A stretch of 64,000 nt of DNA from Alviniconcha marisindica. Its lineage: Eukaryota; Mollusca; Gastropoda; Provannidae. The stretch spans positions 1,200,001-1,264,000 of the forward strand of contig JABMCL010000191.1 in NCBI GenBank assembly GCA_018857735.1, given 5' to 3'. Position 1 is the stretch's first letter. Each line of letters starts with the position of its first letter. Below the pieces are notes generated by a model, which was given only the letters and a program-made list of their open reading frames with translations, was not told the origin of the DNA and ran no database searches. Shown here one piece after another: positions 35,431 to 46,599 of the stretch. The position numbers were made by a program, and so were the translations under genes.

Positions 35431-36867
35431 GTCTAAATAGACACCAGCCAAGTGACAGCCCAGCATGGTTATAGTCTTTCATTCATTCCACCTGGTTTCC
35501 TGTTTCCTGCTGCCGAGTTTATCAATCAAGTGTGAATCCATGTCTTTTCCGTCATTCACACCAGCCACACTTGGTTGTTTTGTTTTCCTGAGCTTTGGTA
35601 GCAGTGAAACCCTCATCAAGATTAATATCATAGGATTTTCACTGCACCCACCATTTATATTTTTTAACCGTTGAACTGTTGTTTAAGTGTCGTTTTGTAG
35701 ATTAATAAAAGGTACCTAGAAAATTTGCAGATTGTGTGTGTGTGTCATAATAAATAAGCGTTCATCTCAGGACGAAACAAAATCAAGTTAATCCACAAAT
35801 ATAATTTTGGGTCACTGTTTACAGCACACCTCAGTATGTGTAGATTGAGCTAAGTCATGTTATGGACATTGCGCTATAGAAGTGCTATGTATTATTATTA
35901 TTATGTTAGGAAATGAAGTTGAATGAGCCCGACAGGCAGAACTTCTGACAGTGGGCAGCTACATGATAACGCTATATGATTATTTGGAGCGGAAATGCTG
36001 ATGATTCGTCACACTGACTGCTTCAAAAGACGTCATGGAAACAGATTTACAGAGTCGTTGTGCACCATCTATGCGTTTCTAATAATTGTAAATGTGCTGT
36101 GCATACCGTAGCTGTTTTTCCTGGCTGTTATTATTCATTTCTTTACTTACACTTTCTCTGACCGACTGAGACTGCATGTAGGCGGCGCTTGGCACAGACA
36201 ATAGCTCGTGCTTTTGTCTTCATTCAGTTTATTTAAGTCGCCGTAAATACCGGTAAAAGCTTCAGAAGCGCGGAGCGTCAGGGTCGTTCTCTCGTCTTTC
36301 ACGGGTTTTAGTTCGCACCCATTAAGAAGCACGAGGCGTTTCCGGTCCAAGTTTTTAGCTCGTCTGACCTCCCTCGTGTCAGCATTCAGCAAAGGAAGTG
36401 ACTCTCGTGGTGATTTCTTTTCACGTCATGGGCCACGTTACATTTTAACGATCCGAGACTGCCGGAGCGGAAATGCAGCCTATCTTTCCAGCCATTCCTT
36501 GCGCGTTTCCGGCTATCCCACTCCGTTACAACATTTATTAACATATTTGGGGTATATGGTGATTATGAACATAACTTGTTAATGATTCGGAAGGTCAAGC
36601 AGTATGAAACCGCAAAAAAGAACGCTAATTTAATACAATACCAAACATGTGAGAATTTTCGGGGTAAGCTCCTTTTTTCGAAGCGAAAAACAACAACAAC
36701 AAAAAACAGTTAAAGAACGGTTAATAAACGGTGATCCGTGTACTTCTGCGGTTTCAGACTGATGCGGTGTGTTCAATGCCGCTTGGACCGAGTGTTTGGA
36801 AGAATGACAGACGCGAAGAATACCAATATGCTTCCAGACACTCAGTTACTCCGCGATCTCGGTCCCC
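35431..36867. other. No gene seen
   Basis: AT-rich. The minus-strand frame 36,147-36,392 is open for 81 codons but has no recognised homology. Confidence 0.4.
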
Positions 36868-37290
36868 GCTCTCGAGCAGACTCACAGCGCTCTAGTGTCG
36901 CACCACTCAATGGGTGTATGTAGCTTTTTATAGCGCGATTTTTTAGTATCTACCGAAGTGGTGTAAGCAGCGCTGTTTGTTGTTATATGGCAGGTGCCAC
37001 GTGAAACTGCTGCTGTCACAGTCTCGGCGCACGTTCTTTGTACATCATACTACCGTGCACCATGTTACGTCCACATTTTATGCAAAGCCACTTACGTAGG
37101 GTGCATTCGTGTTTAGCTGTTACTGTATCCTGCACTTTTAACAGAGTGATCAGGATCGTTTACATGCTACTACGGTAACACTGCGGGTGGAACGCCGATA
37201 CCGAAAAAAAGAAAGAAAAAGAGTCAGTACAGAAAGTTGACACCGGAGAAGAAAATTCGTCCACCACTCCTGCCAGGACTCGAACCCGCG
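36868..37290 (-). mobile_element. SINE type 1, 5'-truncated
   Basis: Body matches 15,868-16,330 (GAGCAGACTCAC, TATCTACCGAAGTGGTGTAA, GGTGCCACGTGAAACTGCTG). Box B GGTTCGAGTCC survives on the minus strand at about 37,275-37,285, but the box A half is gone. Confidence 0.8.
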
Positions 37291-39240
37291 ACTTTTTGAT
37301 CACGTGTTCGGCAGGGCCCACCACATCACTCCAGTGCTGCTCGAGATTCCATTGCAGGTGACAGAAAGCAGATGGCCATCCGGAAGCGTCTTGCGCCGCT
37401 GGCCTGCGCGTCTCGCGCGCGGGGTCCGGTTTCCGCGCAGCTAACGGCTTTGGCCCTTGCGGATTTGTTAATTTCGGTAAAAATGGCCGATAAGAACAGC
37501 GGATCCTCAGTTCAGTGACCAAGAAGTAAATAATCTGAAACCGATTTATGGTTGATCAACTCTCCAAATTGCCACAATTCAACGTGTTTAAATCTCAAGT
37601 GAGTATCAAGAGTGTGTATATGTGTGACACTTAAAATATTGTGAAAACTTAAAGAGGAGTTATTTTCTGTGCAGATAGTACCGATGAAAAAGTGTGTATA
37701 CAGGAAATAACAGTGAAAGGAAGTACTGTACCAGGGGCGTCTTCATGCCCACTGCCACAGTCTGTGAGAAAGGGCTGTGGGCGTACTCATCTGGGAACTG
37801 TCAATTCTGACACTTGACCTAGCCGCCAGGTCATGATGGGCCGCCTGCTTACACTGACTGAGCTAACACCCCCCCCCCCCCCCCCCCCTTCTCTCTCCTT
37901 GTCAGTGTGATCTGTCCACATGGGTCACTAACTGACAGAAGGCGTCAGTCTGCCGAAGCGAAGGTGTCGTTCGATGCGGAGTTGTGGCTGTGAATCAAGT
38001 GATGACCACAAGAGTAGTATGTCTGGTAGGACGGAAACAGCAACGAGAAGACAAGGTCAGGCGGTTCTCAAGCCGCTCAGGATTCGACGGTCCGGTTGAA
38101 ACCAAAGATCGTCTAGCCCTTAAATCCTGGTGCAACCAACGGCTGTTTTCCAAGCCAAGAGTCATGACAATACAATCTTTACCTTGTGGCGATCGACCGT
38201 CCGCGAGGCGTCACGTATCAGCCACAGTTCATCGCGCGTGACAGTGGATGGCCACGCCCACCGCTCTCATCTGTGCCCGCATTGTTTACCAATGTGTTGA
38301 AATGTGCTTTGACCAGTGTACGGGAAGTCTGGTACCGTCTGCGGTGGAAAGGGCTGTGTCTCATCACACGTGGTACCTGCTTATTTTTTTATTTTTATTT
38401 TTAGAAACAGACACAAATACAATCATTACAGGTCGGCCTTTTTTGTTGTTGTTTGTTTTTGTATGCAGTATCTATTTCCATAATGCCGGTTTGTCATCGC
38501 GAAATGTGGACGGGAGAATGTTGAACACGAACAACACGCTTGGTGCACGCTGTGCATAGTAACGGCGAGACGAGCATCACGAATCTAGATATGCGAATCT
38601 TTGTGATGATCTTTTTCAAAAGTGAAAATTATTTGTTGGGCGGGATACAAGTAAATGAGATTACAAACAGACGACATCAGTACATATTGCTCGCGAAAAT
38701 TCAAAGTTCTTGCATTGTGCACTGTTGGGCTACACCAGAGGTGAACTAACCCTTCGTCGCAGCTTAGTCACGCAGCTTAGTCAGTGCTAGATCTAAGCCA
38801 AGTCCACGGACAGACCCCGACGTTCCGTTTGCTAAGAAGATAGGTTGATGGCGAAACCGCATCGAATGAAATCGCTGCTAAGTGAGGCTTCTGCTTTTTA
38901 CTGGCTAATGTGGGTGGACCGGGCGGGGGTTTAATGACATCACGGACAGTAGCCCGTCTGCGGATCTGGGGATGTTGATGACAAGTATCGCTGATGACCC
39001 ATTGTTGGCCATCGCTAAGTCACTTAAAACCCTGCCAGTCGTGTCACAAAACCTTGCCCGTCGTTATCTCCCAGTGGTCTGTCAAATCCATAGGAAGTTA
39101 AACAGACTGACTGATGGCAATCTGTGTTTAGACGTGTAGTTGACCAGGATTATCGAAACTAAAAACCTATTTACTGTCTGCTGTACAGGGGGCGGGGACA
39201 GAGAGGCCGCCTTGGTGCCGTGTGCACACAGAGAAGCAGG
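37291..39240. other. No gene seen; C run at 37,869-37,888
   Basis: Mixed unique sequence. Open frames at 37,984-38,404 have no recognised homology. Confidence 0.4.
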
Positions 39241-39245
39241 CACTG

Positions 39246-39286
<41 letters not shown>

Positions 39287-39366
39287 GACTACTCCGAGGG
39301 ACCGTGCGTGTGGTGTGTGTGTGTGCGTGTGTGTGCGTGCGTGCGTGCGTGCGTGTGTGTGTGTGT
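39241..39366. repeat. (ATT)n and (GT)n/(GCGT)n microsatellites
   Basis: ATT run about 39,246-39,286, then GT and TGCG repeats 39,309-39,366. Confidence 0.97.
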
Positions 39367-39369
39367 AAA

Positions 39370-40455
39370 ACACGTACACTGAGAGGCAGTTACTGTCCTC
39401 AAGGAGTACCTGTTTGTATTTTGGGTGCACTGAGGGGCAGTTACTACCCTATGTGTCAGTATTTGGGGCACTGAGGGGTAGTTACCACCCTCGAGGAGTA
39501 CCTGCTTGTCTATAGAGTGCTCTGAGAGGCAGTTACCCTTGAGGAGTACCTATGTGTCTGAGGGGTAGTTACTACCCTTGAGGAGTACCTGTGTGTATAT
39601 GGGGCACTGAGGGGTAGTTACTACCCTCGAGGGGTACCTGTGTGTCTGTATATGGGGCACTGAGAGGCAGTTACTACCCTTGTGTATATTTGGGGCCTGA
39701 GGGGCAGTTACTACCATCTGGCGAAGAGTACTGTCTGTATATGGGGCACTGAGGGGCAGTTACTACCATCTGGCGAAGAGTACTGTCTGTATATGGGGCA
39801 CTGAGGGGCAGTTACTACCATCTGGCGAAGAGTACTGTCTGTATATGGGGCACTGAGGGGCAGTTACTACCATCTGGCGAAGAGTACTGTCTGTATATGG
39901 GGCACTGAGGGGTAGTTACTACCATCTGGCGAAGAGTACTGTCTGTATATGGGGCACTGAGGGGTAGTTACTACCCTCGAGTGGTACCTGTGTGTCTGTA
40001 TATGGGGCACTGAGAGGCAGTTACTACCCCTGTGTATATTTGGGGTAATGAGTGGCAGTTACTACCATCGAAGAGTACTGTGTATATGGGGCACTGAGGG
40101 GTAATTACTACCATCGAAGAGTACCTGTCTGTATATGGGGTAGTGAGCGGTAGTTGCTACCCTCGAGGGGTACCTGTGTTTATTTGGAGTACTGAGGGGT
40201 AATTACTACCCTTCAGGGGCATCTGTATATGGGGCACTAAGCAGTAGTTACTACCCTCGAAGAGTACCTGTGTTTATTTGGGGGTATTGAGGGGCAATTA
40301 CTACCCTTGAGGGGTACCTGTGTGTATGAGGCATTAAGGGGTAGTTACTACCCTTGAGGAGTGCATGTGTGTCTGTATATGGGGCACTGAGGAGCAGTTA
40401 CTACCCTCGAGAAGTACATGTGTCTGTATTTGGGGCACTGAGGGGCAAGTACTAC
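39370..40455. repeat. Minisatellite, about 52-bp unit, some 20 copies
   Basis: Units contain TATATGGGGCACTGAGGGG, CAGTTACTACC and GAGTACCTGTGTGT. The five units at 39,720-39,980 (CATCTGGCGAAGAGTACTG form) are nearly identical; outer units are diverged and vary in length. Confidence 0.93.
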
Positions 40456-40467
40456 CTTTGACTCTGA

Positions 40468-40512
<45 letters not shown>

Positions 40513-41121
40513 GGCGTGCGTGCCTGTGTGTGCGTTCGTTCGTTCGTTCGTGTGTGCTGCCTCCTTTCGTTGATAATTCTGTCTCGTGAGGAGTTTGTTG
40601 TTTTTACTGGTCTGTTTGTCCTGAGAGCAGTGGGCGGTGGGGTGCCTTGAAGAACAGCCAACCAAGACGAAAAATCCACATGGACAGTACCGGGGTTGTG
40701 GTCAGTCAGGAGAACGAGCGAACTGTTAGCACTCTACATGACAATCCCCCGAACAAGTAAAAGGATAGAACCACAACCCCCTCCCCTCCCCCTCCCCCAC
40801 ACACCCTCACGCACGCGCACACACACGTTCTCACACACTTTTCTCACTTACAAAAACTTTATTTGATAATATTTTTCCATTGCACATTTCTTCAGAGTCC
40901 AAGACGATTGGCTAAAAATACTGACACACTGAACTGGCCATTGATGCCATAAAAGCGGGCTACAAGAACAATCAACACACAACTACTTTATGACATACAT
41001 CTTTGACAGCCAATGAACAAGGAGATCACATACAGGTACGGTCCAGTCATAGATATCTCCCTGGAATGTACGTGAACACATTTGTTTGACAAAATTAATG
41101 GTCAGATAATAATATGATTAA

Positions 41122-41124
<3 letters not shown>
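40456..41124. other. GT tract, then no gene seen
   Basis: (GT)n with CG-alternating end at 40,469-40,515 and (CGTT)n at 40,534-40,549. The remainder is unremarkable. Confidence 0.45.

Positions 41125-41198
<74 letters not shown>
41125..41198. repeat. (GA)n microsatellite
   Basis: Pure GA run, flanked on both sides by AGCTGAGAGA. Confidence 0.98.
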
Positions 41199-41199
<1 letters not shown>

Positions 41200-41950
41200 G
41201 TTAAAGCTGAGAGAGAAAACATTTAGCGATCGTTTGGTTCCGGAATAACCTCGTGGATACATTTCGCCTGTTTTCCGTAATTTCTCCTGTTTTCCGTAAT
41301 TGTCTGCTTGTTAGTTTTAAAACTCACTCTAGAGATGACCCGAATTCTAGCTCCAAACAATCACTACATAGGTGTGGCAAACCCATTCTTGGACACCAGT
41401 GAACTGACCAGTTGGCTGGTGACTTTCTCTTAGTGGCTGTCCGTCAGGATGAACTTGCCGCCATCATCTGAGGCCAGCGGGCCTCCACAACCACGCCCGC
41501 TGTTATTCACAGCGGCGGGAAAATGCGGGAGAACCTAGCAGTTCCTGCTTACAGTCTACGGCATAAGTGTATAATGACTGAAAAGAACTTTCAAAAGACG
41601 GACAGCATCAGTCAGCTGTTTCATCCAAATGGCCAACAAGCTCTGTGGGGTTCCCTATACAGTCTACTAGTGTTTGCACCGCTGTTCTGGTCAGCGCCCT
41701 GTTGGCTAGCGTACCTTCAGTTAGGCCTAGTGGTCACCGAGCAGACGGTATTACAGTCTGTAGCAACCAACGGGACCGCAGTGACAACGGCCATGTAGAC
41801 TCTGTTGGTTAAAAACTGACACTGATTTCACCGTGTTAACGAGAAACCACAAGAACAACAACAGCAGCAACAACAACAAACCCAACGAAACGCTGTATCG
41901 GGTTTTAACAGTGTTTGCAGGCTATGTCCAAGTCCAGGGAAGGCCACACT
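41199..41950. other. No gene seen
   Basis: The 91-codon frame 41,523-41,798 contains a hydrophobic stretch but no recognised homology. Confidence 0.4.
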
Positions 41951-42345
41951 AGAGAGACGCCTCTCACTGCTCTCGCGGCTGGGCGGCAGGGAGACCAGGC
42001 ATGGCCAGCTACGAGTGCTGCGTTCTGCACCCCATGCTAAACACAGTGCTGCGTTCTGCACCCCATGCTAAAAACAGTGCTGCGTTCTGCACCCCATGCA
42101 GAAGAGACGCCTCTCACTGCTCTCGCTGGGCGGCAGGGAGACCAGGCATGGCCAGCTACGAGTGCTGCGTTCTGCACCCCATGCTAAACACAGTGCTGCG
42201 TTCTGTACCCCATGCTAAAAACAGTGCTGCGTTCTGCACCCCAGATAAGAGTGCTGCGTTCTGCACCCCATGCTAAGCACAGTGCTGTGTTCTGCACCCC
42301 AGATAAGAGAGTGCTGCGTTCTACACCCCAAACTAGGCACCGCAG
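41951..42345. repeat. 31-bp minisatellite nested in a 150-bp tandem duplication
   Basis: Units contain GTGCTGCGTTCTGCACCCCA and TGCTAAACACA. A larger segment beginning GAGACGCCTCTCACTGCTCT occurs at about 41,955 and 42,105, each time followed by a run of the small units. Confidence 0.92.
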
Positions 42346-43160
42346 GGCACTTTCTTCAAACCATTCACAAAGGACTTTGCTTGTCTGGCAGTAAACGATT
42401 CTTTCTCAGCAAACACCATTACCAGAGAATGAAAGACCACAATAACATATTGTAATTTTATGTAACTGTTTGAATTACGACTCCACACGCATGACTTGCT
42501 CTGATGCCAACTATAAGACGCTGTGCAGTAGGCTTATCTGTTTTTGTTGCGGGACTGCCTGAAAATTAGCGACAGGAGCAACGGATCAGCTTCACGGTCA
42601 CAACACTTGTACACTTTTCAGAAATATTTTGCTTTCCGAATTTTTATCTCAAGACTAGGCTCAAGTTACCCTCCCCCCCCCCGCCCCCCCTTCCGGCCAA
42701 GCTGACTAGTTGAGAGCTGTGTGAGAGGCCTGTCTCATGCGTGTTGTGGTCTCAAAGACACAAGTTTGGCATTATCACACTGTCATAAATTCTTAAAGAA
42801 ATACTAACAACTTCCCAACCTTCATAACGTTATATCAGTGGGGAGATTTTTTCCCCAAAACACAGGTTTTATAATGATACCAGATGCACGAAGAAGTTCC
42901 TAGTCATACAGACAAAAACACCTTTCAAACCCAGACGGTTGAAAAGTTTGACAAATACAGTCCTCACAGCAGACAGCTGGACAAGTTCACCACATACAGG
43001 CACACACAGCTTTCACCAAACCAAAGGAGCAAGTTCCCATGGACACAGCCTGTAGAACTAAGTATTAGATCTAGTGAATACCGCTGACTTGAGTTCTGAA
43101 AACAAAAATAAATAAAACAAAAATAAAAAACAACCACTTCACACTAAAGGATATAGAATA
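42346..43160. other. No gene seen
   Basis: AT-rich, C run near 42,673-42,690. Nothing recognised. Confidence 0.4.
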
Positions 43161-43164
43161 TACC

Positions 43165-43790
43165 AACAACAAACCCAAATACAGCTTTTATAGCAACATG
43201 CAACATAACTAATCTTCAAAAAAAGCTTTCAAAGCAATATATAACAAAGTTTCAAAAGAAAGGCTTCAAAGCAACTAAGTAACTTTCAAAAGACAGTTTT
43301 CAAAGCAACAAATAACTAACTTTTGAAATGAACAGCTGTCAAAGGACTATCCCAGATGTACTAATTTAAAAAGACACAGCTTTCAAAGCAACATAATACA
43401 ATTAATATTTGAAAGACACAGCTTTCGCAACAATATGCAACTTTTGAAAGACAGCTTTCACGGTAATATAAATATGATTAATTGTTGAGAGACCTAGCTC
43501 TCAAAACAGTGAAGTAAGCAGATTTCTAAAACAAACAAACAAAAAACGCCAATGAAAATACAGATAACAAATTCACAGACAGTTTTCATAACCGTTACCA
43601 ACAGATAACCATGTTTATGCAGACAGATTTTAAAGTTATATATGAAGACGTTCTCAATGACATAGCTTTCACAATAACAAAGAAAACTGACCAGTTCCAT
43701 TGCAGAAGTTGCAGTACTGACTTGCACCATACAGATGACAATGTTCCCACAAACAAAGCTTTGTAAACAGATCATCTGATCTTCTGCATC
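43165..43790. repeat. Degenerate tandem repeat, about 45-50 bp
   Basis: Variants of GACACAGCTTTCAAAGCAAC with AT-rich spacers recur about ten times, strongly diverged. Best seen at 43,165-43,510. Confidence 0.6.
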
Positions 43791-45004
43791 AGAGTACAAA
43801 GAAGGAGGAGTTTTCCAAGTTCTGACCACAATAGAACAAAAATAACCCAAAACAAATGACCAGAAGACTGATACATTTCACACACTTTGTTTCTAGGGCC
43901 ATAACATTTTTATTCATCTAAATATTGTTCATTATTAGTGAGGCAATGAGACCAAATGTCAGCCAAAACCATGGCACAATGCTGCTGGCACACCCAACAA
44001 AGGAATATGCCACATATTCACTCCCAAGTTGAAAGAAAGATATAACCAGTGATGGCTCTTCACATGGGGTAACAACAGGCCCTTCACAGAGATTAATCAA
44101 ATACCCTAATACTGACCAAAGATCTGCACGAATCTACAGAAAATATTTTCTAAAATGTGTAGCACAAGTCCTAAAGTACATTGTAGCATATGTTTTACTG
44201 AGACAGTATTATTATAATTTTTTTTTTAATGCATGCCAAATCAGATGAAAAATATGACTGTGACAGTTACTAAATTCTCTATGAAAACAATCTCAGCCTT
44301 GTGTCAAAATATAGTACAACATAGAAGTCTTATAGTAAATGCCATATTAGAATCATATAGTTATTTTCCCCCCACACAAAAAGTTATTTTGTTTGTTTGT
44401 TTGCAGCAGTTCTACTAAATGTATGTTTTATTTTACAGTACATACATCTGTTTCATAGTGTTTTTGTCAACCAGTATTTTTTAAATCCACTTTGCAAAAA
44501 TGCTAGTTCTGTGATTTTTTATATATATTATTATTACACCATGTGCGTTTAAAAAAAAGAGGTTTTCACCTTCTGGTAATTTGGGTAAAATCTATTGTAT
44601 TACCATTCTTACATTGTGCGACTTTCTTTCAACAATTTGAAGATTATTACAGTCATCTAGTAGAGTCTGTTCAAAGGGAAGCCACCCATTTGAAGGTTCA
44701 TGTTAGTCTAAGATTGTAATGATCACCAGTCATTAAAAAGGTGTAACCTAAAGTTGTATTTCTCAATAATTTCTCATCACACTGACTTGACTGAAACTTT
44801 GTAGAATTGTTACATGAATAGACACAAAATGTCACACACACAACACTTCAGCAACTGCAGCGTGACCTGACAAAAACATAAATGTTAATTGTTTGAACAC
44901 ATCAGCCCTAACAAGAATAGACTATGGCCTAGTTTGACACCACTCTTTTTAAGTCTGCTGACTCACTGGGGATCTAATGTGAAGTGCAGAGGTGAATGAA
45001 CCTC
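43791..45004. other. No gene seen; AT-rich
   Basis: No coding or repeat features recognised. Confidence 0.4.
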
Positions 45005-45175
45005 AGAGTTTAGGAGCTGTGTGAAACTTGAGGTGGCCGTCCTGGGCTTTCCATCCTAATGAACCTTATGGTTTGTGTGGACGTAAAGCAACATTGAACC
45101 ATGCTTCGGCATTGGTCACAGTTTGTCCCTAACATGTCAACCGACATCCGAGGACATGAAGCTCTACATCATCAT
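45005..45175 (+). mobile_element. Dispersed repeat (SINE type 2 related)
   Basis: Same family as 35,240-35,430 (GGAGCTGTGTGAAACTTGAG, GCTTCGGCATTGGTCACAG, GTCAACCGACATCCGAGGAC), ending in CATCATCATC. Confidence 0.8.
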
Positions 45176-45908
45176 CATGAACCTTCCTTACACATGGCTG
45201 TGCAGTTGACTGGACATAAAATTCAATTGCAAAAAAATAACTGCTGTATTCAGCTTTTGTGGAATTCAACTCAGGTAGCAAAGAATGAGACCAAGGCATG
45301 GACTCAGTGTACCCACACTCCAGTTAATGTATTTGTAGGGTCCTGGTGTGAAACAATAACTGATGACCCTAGGGTATGTTTGAGTTGTTGCCCTGATAGG
45401 CCAACCTGTCAACAGTCATCAACATTAAAGAGCAAAGACAGCTGTCCACCCCTGAACTATTGGTCAAACACTGGCATCAGTATTCTGGTCATTCTAAGCT
45501 CACTGTTGATTTAAATACTGCATTTGCATTGGTGTACAAGCAGAATCACGATTAAATGTAAACAATACTTTTATATTTGGATATACGAACAACTCACACT
45601 TTTGTAGTATGAAAGTAGAAAAGTATCAACAGTCACTTGTTTGTATAGAGAACATTCAGGTGTAAAGAAAATTACATAATGAGTTTTACAAACATATCAA
45701 AACAATCTGTATTTCTAACAATGACAAATATATATACATAATTTTTTTCAAAATCCAATACATTTTGAAATTGCTTGACAGCCTGACACGAATACATTGA
45801 CACAGCCACACCTGATGTTTAAACTGCTCATTATAAACAAACATACATGAATAAACAAAGAAACATCTGGTCTCTCTGTGCTGTAAGTCATGGATTTATT
45901 TAAGAAAC

Positions 45909-45910
<2 letters not shown>
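45176..45910. other. No gene seen
   Basis: AT-rich, nothing recognised. Confidence 0.4.
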
Positions 45911-45957
<47 letters not shown>

Positions 45958-46295
45958 CAGACAGACAGACACAGACAGACAGACAAGACAGAGAGAGAGA
46001 CAGAGAGACAGAGACGACAAAGAGAGACAGACAGACACACAGAGACAGCAAGACAGACAAAGGGAAAAAATAATGGACAGACAGATGGAAAACAGTAATA
46101 ATAATAATGGGCATTTCTGTGTTGTCTTCTGTTGCCATAACTATTATGAACACTTAATACCGCAAGGCGCACACAGATCCCTAAAAGTGACATATAACAC
46201 TCCATCAATAAAAACACTCCTTGCATCACGAGCATGCTGGGCACAGAGTTTTTCAGCAGACTACAAATGGACAGTCGTCATCATCATCATCATCA

Positions 46296-46336
<41 letters not shown>

Positions 46337-46370
46337 GAGAGAGAGAGAGAGACAGAGAGAGACAGACAAT
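45911..46370. repeat. (GA)n, (GACA)n, (ATC)n and (CA)n tracts
   Basis: GA run 45,911-45,955, GACA-type repeats to about 46,060, ATC units 46,278-46,297, CA run 46,297-46,333 and a short GA run. The 46,090-46,265 interval between them resembles a dispersed-element end (AATAATAATAATGG). Confidence 0.9.
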
Positions 46371-46599
46371 TGCAATACCGCCTTTGGGCATGTATAGTGG
46401 AAATGTAACAACAATGACAAAACAGTAAAGCAAAATATCAACTGACTTATTTATACAATCTATCACAATACTTCATTCAAGTGTACAAATATAGAAGTTT
46501 TTTTCTCCTCGAGGTATCAAAAATGAATGAAGACATACAACTGTCAAGAAAATGGCGTGATTCTCCAACTCTGCCACTCCTGATGTTCTTCACTTTCCA

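Noticed and set aside
36147..36392. 81-codon minus-strand frame with charged sequence
   Set aside because: No homology recognised, no promoter or splice context; chance frame cannot be excluded.
39370..40455. CRISPR-like regular repeats
   Set aside because: Eukaryotic context, no spacers, units directly abutting and diverging: a minisatellite.
43494..43850. 118-codon minus-strand frame with hydrophobic stretches
   Set aside because: Lies over a degenerate AT-rich tandem repeat; the hydrophobic character follows from composition.
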